64,000 nucleotides of DNA from DATGFB01 sp032160545 (GTDB taxonomy: Bacteria; Actinomycetota; Actinomycetes; Mycobacteriales; Jatrophihabitantaceae), in the NCBI GenBank assembly GCA_032160545.1, contig JAVHVN010000044.1, positions 1 to 64,000 of the forward strand. The letters run 5' to 3'. The first letter of the stretch is position 1, and the number at the start of each line of letters is the position of its first letter. Both the position numbers and the translations under genes were made by a program. Under the pieces are notes generated by a model. That model was not told the DNA's origin. It was given only the letters and a program-made list of their open reading frames with translations, and searched no databases. This document shows positions 56,459-63,209 of this stretch, piece after piece.

Positions 56459-57369
56459 TCCTCGCCTGGCTGGCGCCCGCCCTGGTCGGACTCGCGCTCG
56501 CCGCCTCGGCCCGCCGAATCGCGCTGTACACCTCACCGCGCGCCGCGACGATGCTGCTCACCCTCGCCGGACTCACGGTCGCACTGGCCAGCGGCCTGCT
56601 GCTCTGCGTCGGCGCCGTGGTCGGCGTGGCCGAGACGCCGCTGTCGGCGGTGATCGGGCGTTGGTCGCCCACTACGGTCCAGGCCGACTCCGGCCTGCCG
56701 GTGATGTGGGGTGCCGCGAGCGGGCTGCTCGCGGCGATCCTGATGACCTCGGCCACCGTCAGCGTGGCCCGGATGTACCGCCAGCGGCGACGGGTCGCCG
56801 GATACGTCCGGAGCCTGCCCTCGAGCGGCGGCGTGAGCGTCGTCCCGGCAGCTCCCGGCGGCGCGTTCGCCTTCGGGGGCATCCATCGGCGCATCGTCGT
56901 CGCGGCCCCGCTGCTGCAACGGATGAGCCCGGCACAGCGCGACGCACTGCTCGCCCACGAGCGGGCGCATCTGCGGCACCGGCACGACGTGTACACCCGG
57001 CTGGCCCGGCTCAGCGTCGCGGCCAACCCGCTCCTCGGCCGGGTGGCCGGTGCTGTGGACCTCGCCGTCGAACGGTGGGCCGACGAGGTGGCCGTACGCG
57101 AGACGGGCGACCGCGGCGCGGTGGCCTCAGCGCTCGCCGTCGCCGCTCTCGCGCCTCGCGAGCCGGGGGTGGGCTCAGGCGCCGTGCTCGGCGCGGTGGG
57201 CGCCGACGTAGTCGAGCGGGTCCAGCTGACCATGCAGCCACGCCCGGGCCGGACCCTCGTCTGGGCCGGGGTGCTGGTGCTGGCGATCGGCACCTGCTGG
57301 TCCGCCGCGGCCGTGGTCGTGCAGCACGTTCATCACCTGCTCGAACTGGCCGAGCTCAACCGCGGATGA
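56455..57369 (+). CDS. M56-family (BlaR1-type) membrane metallopeptidase
   Basis: 304-residue membrane protease. Membrane segments at the N-terminus (three) and one near the C-terminus surround a cytoplasmic zinc-peptidase domain with HERAH in LLAHERAHLRHRHD and the downstream ERWADEVAVRETGDR. It lacks the extracellular penicillin-sensor domain of staphylococcal BlaR1, so the inducer is not evident. Its paired BlaI protein is the expected substrate. GTG start overlaps the blaI stop by 4 nt. Confidence 0.92.
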   Translation: MILAWLAPALVGLALAASARRIALYTSPRAATMLLTLAGLTVALASGLLLCVGAVVGVAETPLSAVIGRWSPTTVQADSGLPVMWGAASGLLAAILMTSATVSVARMYRQRRRVAGYVRSLPSSGGVSVVPAAPGGAFAFGGIHRRIVVAAPLLQRMSPAQRDALLAHERAHLRHRHDVYTRLARLSVAANPLLGRVAGAVDLAVERWADEVAVRETGDRGAVASALAVAALAPREPGVGSGAVLGAVGADVVERVQLTMQPRPGRTLVWAGVLVLAIGTCWSAAAVVVQHVHHLLELAELNRG

Positions 57370-58250
57370 CCCCGGCAACGGGCGCGCCGGTTCCCGTCAT
57401 CGAGGTCGGCGGCACCCACGTGTCCGCCGCGGCCGTCGACCCCGCCACCTGGCGGGTGACCCAGCAGAGCCGGACGGCGCTCGACAGCACGGCGGATGCA
57501 GAGACCGTCATCGACACCCTGGTACGCGCCGGCGCCGACCTCGACGTGCCCCTGGGCAGCACCTGGGGCATCGCGATGCCGGACCCCTTCGACTACGTGA
57601 ACGGCGTCGCGACGTTCGAGAACGTGGGCAAGTTCGACGCTCTCTACGGCCTCGACATCGGCGCCGCGCTGCGCGAACGGCTACCGCAGCGGCCCGGTTC
57701 GCTGGTGTTCCGAAACGACGCAGATGCCTTCGTCCTCGGCGAGTGGCGTCTCGGAGCGGCCGAGGGGTTCGCCCGTTGCGCCGGGATCACACTCGGAACC
57801 GGTCTCGGGTCAGGCTGGTTGGTCGACGGCCGGATCGTGGTGGAGGAACCCGGGGTGCCCGAACTCGGCCGGGCCCGGTTTCTCACCGTCGACGGCGAGG
57901 GTCTCGAGGAGGTGGTGTCGCGGCGCGGTATCCGCCGCGCCTACGCGGCGGGCGGCGGCGACGACGCGGACGTACACGAGATCGCCGAGCGCGCCCGCGC
58001 GGGCGAGGAGCGCGCGGCTGCGACGCTCGACCGCGTCTTCGATGCGCTCGGGCGCGGCATCGGTCCGGCGCTGCGGACGTTCGGTGCCGACGTGGTCGTC
58101 ATCGGCGGCTCGATAGCCCGGTCATGGCCGCAGCTCGAGCCGGCGTTCCGGCGCGGGCTGGCGTGGCCGGACGGGCCCCCGGTCGTCCTCGCGCAGCATC
58201 CGGACGACGCAGCACTGCGGGGCGCGGCGGCTGCGCTCAGCCCGGGCTGA
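57366..58250 (+). CDS. ROK-family sugar kinase-like protein lacking the zinc motif
   Basis: 294-residue ROK-fold protein without an HTH. The phosphate loop reads IEVGGTHVSAA (Glu instead of the usual Asp before GGT), the catalytic segment is FRNDADAFVLGEW, and TLGTGLGSGWLVDG follows. The usual zinc site CxCGxxGCxE is absent; the equivalent part reads GRARFLTVDGEGLEEVV. It may be a glucokinase/N-acetylhexosamine kinase variant. ATG overlaps the M56 stop by 4 nt, so it belongs to the BlaI operon. Its 3' end overlaps a convergent gene by 14 bp. Confidence 0.82.
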   Translation: MTPATGAPVPVIEVGGTHVSAAAVDPATWRVTQQSRTALDSTADAETVIDTLVRAGADLDVPLGSTWGIAMPDPFDYVNGVATFENVGKFDALYGLDIGAALRERLPQRPGSLVFRNDADAFVLGEWRLGAAEGFARCAGITLGTGLGSGWLVDGRIVVEEPGVPELGRARFLTVDGEGLEEVVSRRGIRRAYAAGGGDDADVHEIAERARAGEERAAATLDRVFDALGRGIGPALRTFGADVVVIGGSIARSWPQLEPAFRRGLAWPDGPPVVLAQHPDDAALRGAAAALSPG

Positions 58251-59109
58251 CCCCGATCAGGATGCGGGGGTGTGCGGCCGGTGCGAGCCAGCGCAGCAGC
58301 TCGACGAGCCGGTCCTGCGGAATCGAGACGCATCCTGCGGTGGGCGAGTACGTCGTGACGTGCAGGAAGAAAGCGCTGCCCGCCCCCTGGCGCACGCCGG
58401 TGGGCGAGTTCGTCGTGTTGTCGTCGATCACTACGGCGTAGTTGTAATAGGGCCGCTCGGTCACGAGGTGCTCGTTCGGGGCACCCTGGGCGAATGCACA
58501 CCCGGCGGAACAGTGCTGCTCGGTGTTGTAGAGCGGGCCGGGCTCACTGATCCACCAGTCGGCAACGGTGGTCTGCCGGTACGGCAGTGCCGTACCCGGG
58601 TTCGGCAGCGCGCCGAAGGCCTGGGTGAGCGTGAAGCTGCCGATGGGGGTGGCCGACCGCGACTCGCTCGGCGCCGTCGTGAGCCCGTCCGAGCCGAAGT
58701 ACGCAGTCATGGCCGCCCCGTAGCGAACCCACCCCGCGCCCGAGCGCTGCCAGGCCTGCACGGTGCCGGACGTGCTGCCCGTCGACGGCGCCGTCGCGGT
58801 GATGACCCGGGTGGCGTTGCCGGTGGGATAGCCCAGCGGCAACGCGCTGGTCGGCCGGGTTGACGGGCGGGCCGCCGGTGTGGCCGTGGGTGCCGGCCGG
58901 GTCGTGCGAGGCGCGGCCGACGCGGACGGCGTCGGCGTCCCGGCGTGCGTCGAGGTCTGTGGTGCGGAGGACCCGGTCGACGCCGCGGGTGAGCTCGCCG
59001 GCGGTGTCGACGGGGTCGCCGCGACGGGCTTACCGGCCTGCGTCGAGGTGCACGCCGTGAGCATCACCAGCGCGCCGGCCGTGACTGCAAGGACAAAGCG
59101 GACTGGCAC
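58237..59109 (-). CDS. Secreted L,D-transpeptidase-like lipoprotein (YkuD-like)
   Basis: 290-residue exported protein. Signal peptide with lipobox LTAC (Cys at about residue 20) and then a Ser/Thr/Pro/Ala-rich stalk to about residue 95. The C-terminal domain ends with the YkuD-type catalytic pattern HVTTYSPTAGCVSIPQ (His and Cys). Further conserved elements are SESRSATPIGSFTLTQAFGA and WWISEPGPLYNT. It probably modifies peptidoglycan cross-links or is an L,D-carboxypeptidase relative. GTG start. Tandem paralog of the next gene. Confidence 0.87.
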   Translation of the reverse strand: MPVRFVLAVTAGALVMLTACTSTQAGKPVAATPSTPPASSPAASTGSSAPQTSTHAGTPTPSASAAPRTTRPAPTATPAARPSTRPTSALPLGYPTGNATRVITATAPSTGSTSGTVQAWQRSGAGWVRYGAAMTAYFGSDGLTTAPSESRSATPIGSFTLTQAFGALPNPGTALPYRQTTVADWWISEPGPLYNTEQHCSAGCAFAQGAPNEHLVTERPYYNYAVVIDDNTTNSPTGVRQGAGSAFFLHVTTYSPTAGCVSIPQDRLVELLRWLAPAAHPRILIGVSPG

Positions 59110-59115
59110 CGGTCC

Positions 59116-59121
59116 AGAGTG
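59116..59121 (-). promoter_or_regulatory. Possible -10 element of the first transpeptidase-like gene
   Basis: Minus-strand CACTCT ends 6 nt before the GTG at 59109. It fits within the 12-bp gap after the upstream paralog. Confidence 0.35.
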
Positions 59122-60111
59122 TCACGCGACGCCGATGAGGATCCTGGGGTGGGTCGCCGGGGTGAGCCACTGCATGATCGACACGAGGCTGCCCTGCGGG
59201 ATCGCGACGCAGCCGGCCGTCGGGCCGCCGTCGGTGACGTGCAGGAAGAACGCGGAGCCGTGCGGGTACGCCGTGCTGCCGGAAGGCGTGTTGATGACGA
59301 CCGCGTAGTTGTAATAGGGCGTCTCGGTCACCAGATGCTCGTTCGGCGGCCCTTGGGCGAACCCGCACCCGCTCGAGCAGTGCTGGTGGGTGTTGTAGAG
59401 CGGGCCGCTCTGGCTGATCCACCAGTCGGCACCGTCGGTGCGGAAGTAGGGCAGTCCGGTCCCGGGATTGCTCAGTGCGCCGAAGGCCTGGGTGAGCGTG
59501 AAGCTGCCGATCGGGGTTGCGGATCTCGACTCGCTGGGCGCGGTGGTGAGCCCCTGCGAACCGACGTGGGCGAGCAGCGCCGCCCCGTGCTTGATCCAAC
59601 CGCCGCCGGGCGCGCGATCCCACGCCTGCAGGGTCGCCGTGGTGCTGCCGTAGGAGCCGGCGACGACCGTGATCACCCGGTTGGCTCCGGACGTGCTGCC
59701 GCCGACGGGCAGTGCCCCACCCCGCTGTGGCGCAGGTGCGGTGCGAGGCGGCGCAGGGGCCGCAGCGGCGATCGTCCGCGGCGGCGCTGGCGGCGCAGGG
59801 GGTGCAGCCGAGGTCGACGTCTTCGGAGCGGCCGCGCGCTTCGTGGCCGTGGGATCGGGCGCGGCGGCACGCACGGTGGTGGGCGCCGGCTGCGCGGAGG
59901 TAGCCACGGCCGTGGACGCTGTGACGGCCACTGGGCTCGCTGCGCCGGGCGCCGTCATCGGGTAGGACGGGATGGTTGCCGGCGGCATCACGAACGGATC
60001 GCTCGCGGCCGCCTGGCCGGAATTCGCGCCCGACATGCCGAGCGCGACGACGGCGCACCCCGCGACCGCGGCGAGCGCTGCGCAGGACGAGAGGACTCGG
60101 ACCGCTCCCAT
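59122..60111 (-). CDS. Secreted L,D-transpeptidase-like protein, paralog
   Basis: 329-residue paralog of the preceding protein. ATG 60111 (GAVRVLSSCAALAAVAGCAV) starts a hydrophobic signal or anchor. A Pro/Ala/Thr-rich stalk of about 100 residues follows, then the same catalytic domain ending HVTDGGPTAGCVAIPQ. Shared blocks include APSESRSATPIGSFTLTQAF and QGPPNEHLVTETPYYNYAVV. A longer open frame upstream is not used because CACAAT lies 6 nt before this ATG. 12 bp separate the two genes. Confidence 0.87.
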   Translation of the reverse strand: MGAVRVLSSCAALAAVAGCAVVALGMSGANSGQAAASDPFVMPPATIPSYPMTAPGAASPVAVTASTAVATSAQPAPTTVRAAAPDPTATKRAAAPKTSTSAAPPAPPAPPRTIAAAAPAPPRTAPAPQRGGALPVGGSTSGANRVITVVAGSYGSTTATLQAWDRAPGGGWIKHGAALLAHVGSQGLTTAPSESRSATPIGSFTLTQAFGALSNPGTGLPYFRTDGADWWISQSGPLYNTHQHCSSGCGFAQGPPNEHLVTETPYYNYAVVINTPSGSTAYPHGSAFFLHVTDGGPTAGCVAIPQGSLVSIMQWLTPATHPRILIGVA

Positions 60112-60117
60112 GGTGAC

Positions 60118-60123
60118 ATTGTG
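60118..60123 (-). promoter_or_regulatory. -10 element of the second transpeptidase-like gene
   Basis: Minus-strand CACAAT ends 6 nt before the ATG. It lies within two direct GTGACA copies (plus strand 60113-60118 and 60121-60126, 8-bp period) that could bind a regulator. Confidence 0.4.
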
Positions 60124-60184
60124 ACAGATGAGACTGGTGTGATCTAGCGACCCAGCCGGTTCCAGAGTTGTCACCACGGTCTGC

Positions 60185-60190
60185 CAGGCT
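60185..60190 (+). promoter_or_regulatory. Possible -10 element of the ABM gene
   Basis: CAGGCT ends 6 nt before ATG 60197; weak but correctly spaced. Confidence 0.3.
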
Positions 60191-60196
60191 GCCGTC

Positions 60197-60490
60197 ATGG
60201 TTCTCGAGATCGCGGACATCAATGTCACCGAGGGCAGCGCCGACGACTTCGCCGCCGCCTACCGCACCGCCCGGGAGGTGTTGACGACCACGCCCGGCTG
60301 CCGCTCGGTGCGCATGACGCACTGCGTCGAGTCGCCCACGCGGTTCGTTCTCCTCGTCGAGTGGGACTCGGTCGAGGCGCACGAGCAGAACTTCCGTGCC
60401 ACCGACCGCTTCGAGCAGTGGCGAGCCGCCATCGGCCCGTTCTTCGTGCGCCCGCCGCTGGTCGAGCACTTCACCGACGTGCCCGACTAG
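60197..60490 (+). CDS. Antibiotic biosynthesis monooxygenase (ABM) domain protein
   Basis: 97-residue dimeric ferredoxin-like-fold protein. Typical parts: ITEGSADDFAAAYRTAREVL-like helix, CRSVRMTHCVESPTRFVLLVEWDS and the C-terminal FVRPPLVEHFTDV. Family members act as small oxygenases, haem-degrading enzymes or unknown stress proteins; no specific function is evident. Its last 20 bp overlap the convergent PAP2 gene. Confidence 0.85.
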   Translation: MVLEIADINVTEGSADDFAAAYRTAREVLTTTPGCRSVRMTHCVESPTRFVLLVEWDSVEAHEQNFRATDRFEQWRAAIGPFFVRPPLVEHFTDVPD

Positions 60491-61172
60491 CCCTTCGGTC
60501 GGCGACGACGTCGATCACCCTCGCGGCGACCAACGCGGTCGCGATGCCGACGCAGCACCCGCCGATGGTGTCGGTGGTGAAGTGATATCGCGCCGCGACC
60601 AGTCCGAGCGGGACGAGACCGGTGACGGCGAGCACCACGACTGCGACCGCCACGCGCACGACTCGCGGCGGACGCCGGCTGGTCTCGTCCAGGACGAGCA
60701 GCACGATCACGGTGGCGAGCGCGAACGCGGCAGCCGAGTGCCCGCTCGGATACGTGTAGGTGCCGAACGGGGCGCGGTCGACAAGGGGCTTCAGCACCCA
60801 GTCCGTGAGCCCGGCCGCGACGGGAGCCGCGATCGCGGCGAGCGCGACCCCGCGCGGCCGCCGCAGGACGAGCGCGGCGACGGCGACCGCGACGCAACCC
60901 ACTCCAGCCGCGAGCGGGCCGCCAAGGTCGGCGAGACGCAGCGCCGCCGCGGGGTGAGTGCGGAACAGGCGCCCGAGCCGCGCATCCCAGCGCAGGTCGA
61001 ACGCCGTCAAGGTCGTGCGGCCCGCGAGCCAACTGCCGAGTGCGGCGGTCACCGCCACCGCGACGGCGAGCACGGCATATACCGCCGGACGGGCCGACGG
61101 GGCGATCAGGCGCCCGGTCTGCGGCCGACGGCTGGCCGCCGGCGCTGGTGCCTTGATCGCCTGCCCGGTCAC
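60471..61172 (-). CDS. PAP2-superfamily membrane phosphatase
   Basis: 233-residue lipid phosphatase-like protein with about six transmembrane segments. Three catalytic motifs are visible: KPLVDRAPFG, YPSGHSAAAFAL and ARYHFTTDTIGG (the usual Ser of motif 3 is Ala). It could dephosphorylate phosphatidate, a prenyl diphosphate or a glycolipid precursor. GTG 61172 with CAGACT 6 nt upstream; a longer frame is ignored. Confidence 0.88.
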   Translation of the reverse strand: MTGQAIKAPAPAASRRPQTGRLIAPSARPAVYAVLAVAVAVTAALGSWLAGRTTLTAFDLRWDARLGRLFRTHPAAALRLADLGGPLAAGVGCVAVAVAALVLRRPRGVALAAIAAPVAAGLTDWVLKPLVDRAPFGTYTYPSGHSAAAFALATVIVLLVLDETSRRPPRVVRVAVAVVVLAVTGLVPLGLVAARYHFTTDTIGGCCVGIATALVAARVIDVVADRRASRARR

Positions 61173-61178
61173 CCCGCC

Positions 61179-61184
61179 AGTCTG
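61179..61184 (-). promoter_or_regulatory. Possible -10 element of the PAP2 gene
   Basis: Minus-strand CAGACT ends 6 nt before the GTG at 61172. Confidence 0.35.
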
Positions 61185-61216
61185 ACAGCAGTAGCTGAGC
61201 TCCCCTGGTGACCCAG

Positions 61217-61624
61217 CTATTCGGCGGCGACCGCCTCGAGGGTGTTGCCGTCCGGATCGGAGACGGCTGCGCTGAAGTCGCCACGACGGTAGATCGGCCA
61301 CCGTCGGGGGCGCGCCCGCGGCGTGCCGCCCGCGGCCGTCCCCGCAGCGAAGAACGCCTCGACCTCCTCTCGTGATGTCGCCCGCAGCGAGATGTGCACG
61401 TCCGTCGAAGGGCGGTCGGCCGTCACCAGCCAGATGATCGGCCTGCCGTCCGGGACCCCCCAGCCAGCGGCCTCGACCGCGGCGTCGGACTCCTCCTCGT
61501 CACCGAACTCGGCGGCTCGATACAGGCCGAGTGCGCCGAGCGTGGCGTCGTAGAAGGCGAGGCTGCGGCGTAAATCGGACGCGACGACGGTGACGTGGTC
61601 GAGGGAGGTGGGCACCGCGCCCAT
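61217..61624 (-). CDS. VOC-family protein (glyoxalase/bleomycin-resistance fold)
   Basis: 135-residue vicinal-oxygen-chelate-fold protein. Begins SLDHVTVVASDLRRSLAFYD, with the metal His early, and ends SAAVSDPDGNTLEAVA, with the metal Glu late; a middle VHISLRATSREEVEAFF element is typical. Substrate unknown. ATG 61624 gives the normal single-domain length; ribosome site is weak. Divergent from thiD with 31 bp between starts. Confidence 0.85.
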   Translation of the reverse strand: MGAVPTSLDHVTVVASDLRRSLAFYDATLGALGLYRAAEFGDEEESDAAVEAAGWGVPDGRPIIWLVTADRPSTDVHISLRATSREEVEAFFAAGTAAGGTPRARPRRWPIYRRGDFSAAVSDPDGNTLEAVAAE

Positions 61625-61643
61625 GATGCCGCGCACCTGCCGA

Positions 61644-61649
61644 GATAAT
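61644..61649 (+). promoter_or_regulatory. -10 element of thiD
   Basis: GATAAT ends 6 nt before the GTG at 61656; no ribosome site is visible, fitting a leaderless mRNA. No TPP riboswitch precedes thiD. Confidence 0.55.
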
Positions 61650-61655
61650 GATCGG

Positions 61656-62462
61656 GTGTCACCACCGACCGCCCTGACCATCGCCGGATCGGATTCCGGA
61701 GGCGGCGCGGGCGCCCAAGCCGATCTCAAGACCTTCCTCGCCTGCCGGGTGCACGGAATGTCGGCGATCACCGCCGTCACGGTGCAGAACTCGCTCGGCG
61801 TCACCGGGTTCTACGAACTGCCGCCGGCGGCCGTCGCCGAACAGATCGAGTCCGTCGCCACCGACATCGGGGTGGGCGCGGCGAAGACCGGCATGCTGGC
61901 CTCGGCCGCGATCATCGCGGCCGTCGCCGAGACCGTGTCACGGCTCGAGATCACCCCGTTCGTCGTCGACCCGGTTGCCGCATCGCAGCACGGCGACCCG
62001 CTGCTGCGCCCGGACGCGCTCGACGCGCTGCGCGAGACGATCGTCCCGCTCGCGACCCTGGTCACGCCGAACCTCGGCGAGGTCCGGCTGTTGACCGGCA
62101 TCGACGTGCGCGATCGCGACGGCATGGCGGAGGCTGCGAAGGCGATCCATGCGCTCGGTCCGCGCTGGGTCCTGGTCAAGGGCGGCCACCTGCCGGGCGG
62201 CGACGCGGTCGACCTGCTCTACGACGGGACGGAGTTCGTCGAGTTCGCATCGACGCGTCGCGACACCGCACACACCCACGGGTCCGGAGACACGCTGGCC
62301 GCCGCGATCACCGCAGGGCTCGCGCGCGGCCTGTCGGTGCCAACCGCCGTCGAGCTGGGCAAGCGGTTCATCAGCGGCGCGGTAGACGACGCGTTCGCGC
62401 TCGGCTCGGGTCTGGGGCCGGTCGGGCATTTCTGGCGGGTACGCCCCTGGCCGGAGGACTGA
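61656..62462 (+). CDS. thiD: Hydroxymethylpyrimidine (phosphate) kinase
   Basis: 268-residue ribokinase-fold enzyme phosphorylating HMP and HMP-P for thiamin synthesis. TIAGSDSGGGAGAQADLKTF at the start, TPNLGEVRLLTG in the middle and the anion hole HTHGSGDTLAAAI near the C-terminus. GTG 61656 fits; the longer open frame has no homology. Its stop directly abuts the convergent thiE stop (no intervening base). Confidence 0.95.
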   Translation: MSPPTALTIAGSDSGGGAGAQADLKTFLACRVHGMSAITAVTVQNSLGVTGFYELPPAAVAEQIESVATDIGVGAAKTGMLASAAIIAAVAETVSRLEITPFVVDPVAASQHGDPLLRPDALDALRETIVPLATLVTPNLGEVRLLTGIDVRDRDGMAEAAKAIHALGPRWVLVKGGHLPGGDAVDLLYDGTEFVEFASTRRDTAHTHGSGDTLAAAITAGLARGLSVPTAVELGKRFISGAVDDAFALGSGLGPVGHFWRVRPWPED

Positions 62463-63098
62463 TCAAGCGGCGCGCAGCCGGGCAGCGAAGGCCGCCGCCG
62501 CACCGCCCGGGTCGTCCGCCTCGGTGATCGCCCGCACCACCACGACCCGGCGGGCACCGCGCGCAATGACCTGGTCGAGCCGGCCCAGGCTCTCGATGCC
62601 GCCGATGGCGAACCACGGTCGCTCGTCCTCGTGGGCGGACACATGGTCGAGCAGTGCGGTGCCCGCGGCCGGACGTCCTGGCTTGGTCGGCGTTGTCCAC
62701 GTCGGGCCGGCGCAGTAGTAGGCGACCTCGGGATCACGGCGCGCCTCGTCGGCCTGCGCCGCGTCGTGCGTCGAGCGACCGATCAGCACTCCGTCGCCGA
62801 CGATCCGGCGCGCGAGCGCGACCGGCAGGTCGTCCTGGCCGAGATGCAGGACCGGGGCCGACACCGCGACCGCGACGTCCGCGCGATCGTTGACGGCGAA
62901 CAGCCGTCCGTGGCGCTGCGCCGCCGCCGCGAACGACTCCAGCAGCCGGATCTCGTCACGGGCCTCGAGGCCCTTCTCGCGGAGCTGGACGATGTCCACG
63001 CCGGCCGCGAGGACTGCGTCGAGGAAGTCGTCGAGGTCGCCGGTGCGCGACCGCGAGTCGGTGCAGAGATAGAGGCGGGCGTCCTCGAGCAGCGGCAT
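62463..63098 (-). CDS. thiE: Thiamin-phosphate synthase
   Basis: 211-residue TIM-barrel enzyme coupling HMP-PP with thiazole phosphate. YLCTDSR at the start, VQLREKGLEARDE, FAVNDRADVAVAVSAPVLHL, HLGQDDLP, IGRSTHDAAQADEA and FAIGGIESL are the typical substrate-binding parts. ATG 63098, with minus-strand TACGCT 7 nt before it. Divergent from thiO and not under the riboswitch, which is on the other strand. Confidence 0.95.
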   Translation of the reverse strand: MPLLEDARLYLCTDSRSRTGDLDDFLDAVLAAGVDIVQLREKGLEARDEIRLLESFAAAAQRHGRLFAVNDRADVAVAVSAPVLHLGQDDLPVALARRIVGDGVLIGRSTHDAAQADEARRDPEVAYYCAGPTWTTPTKPGRPAAGTALLDHVSAHEDERPWFAIGGIESLGRLDQVIARGARRVVVVRAITEADDPGGAAAAFAARLRAA

Positions 63099-63105
63099 CC
63101 GAGCG

Positions 63106-63115
63106 AGCGTAGTGT
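63106..63115. promoter_or_regulatory. Overlapping divergent -10 elements of thiE and thiO
   Basis: Plus-strand TAGTGT (63110-63115) fits thiO, placing its transcript start just before the TPP aptamer. Minus-strand TACGCT (63106-63111) fits thiE and ends 7 nt before its ATG. The two hexamers share two bases, so RNA polymerase binding in one direction should exclude the other. Confidence 0.55.
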
Positions 63116-63118
63116 GAG

Positions 63119-63206
63119 GCCCGCACGGGAGCCCGCGTCGCGGCGGGCTGAGAGGGCGCAGCCGCCGACCGTCGAACCTGATCCGGGTCATGCCGGCGCG
63201 AGGGAG
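63119..63206 (+). ncRNA. TPP riboswitch (THI element) in the thiO leader
   Basis: Has the conserved THI-box pieces in order: GGGAGCCC, then GGGCTGAGAGGG, then GAACCTGATCCGGGTCATGC and finally CGCGAGGGA. The P3-type stem arms and the CTGAGA and CCTGAT bulges are recognisable. The 3' strand of the aptamer (GAGGGAG) is also the ribosome site of thiO, whose ATG is at 63210. Binding of thiamin pyrophosphate would therefore block translation initiation; no separate terminator is visible. Confidence 0.93.
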
Positions 63207-63209
63207 CAC

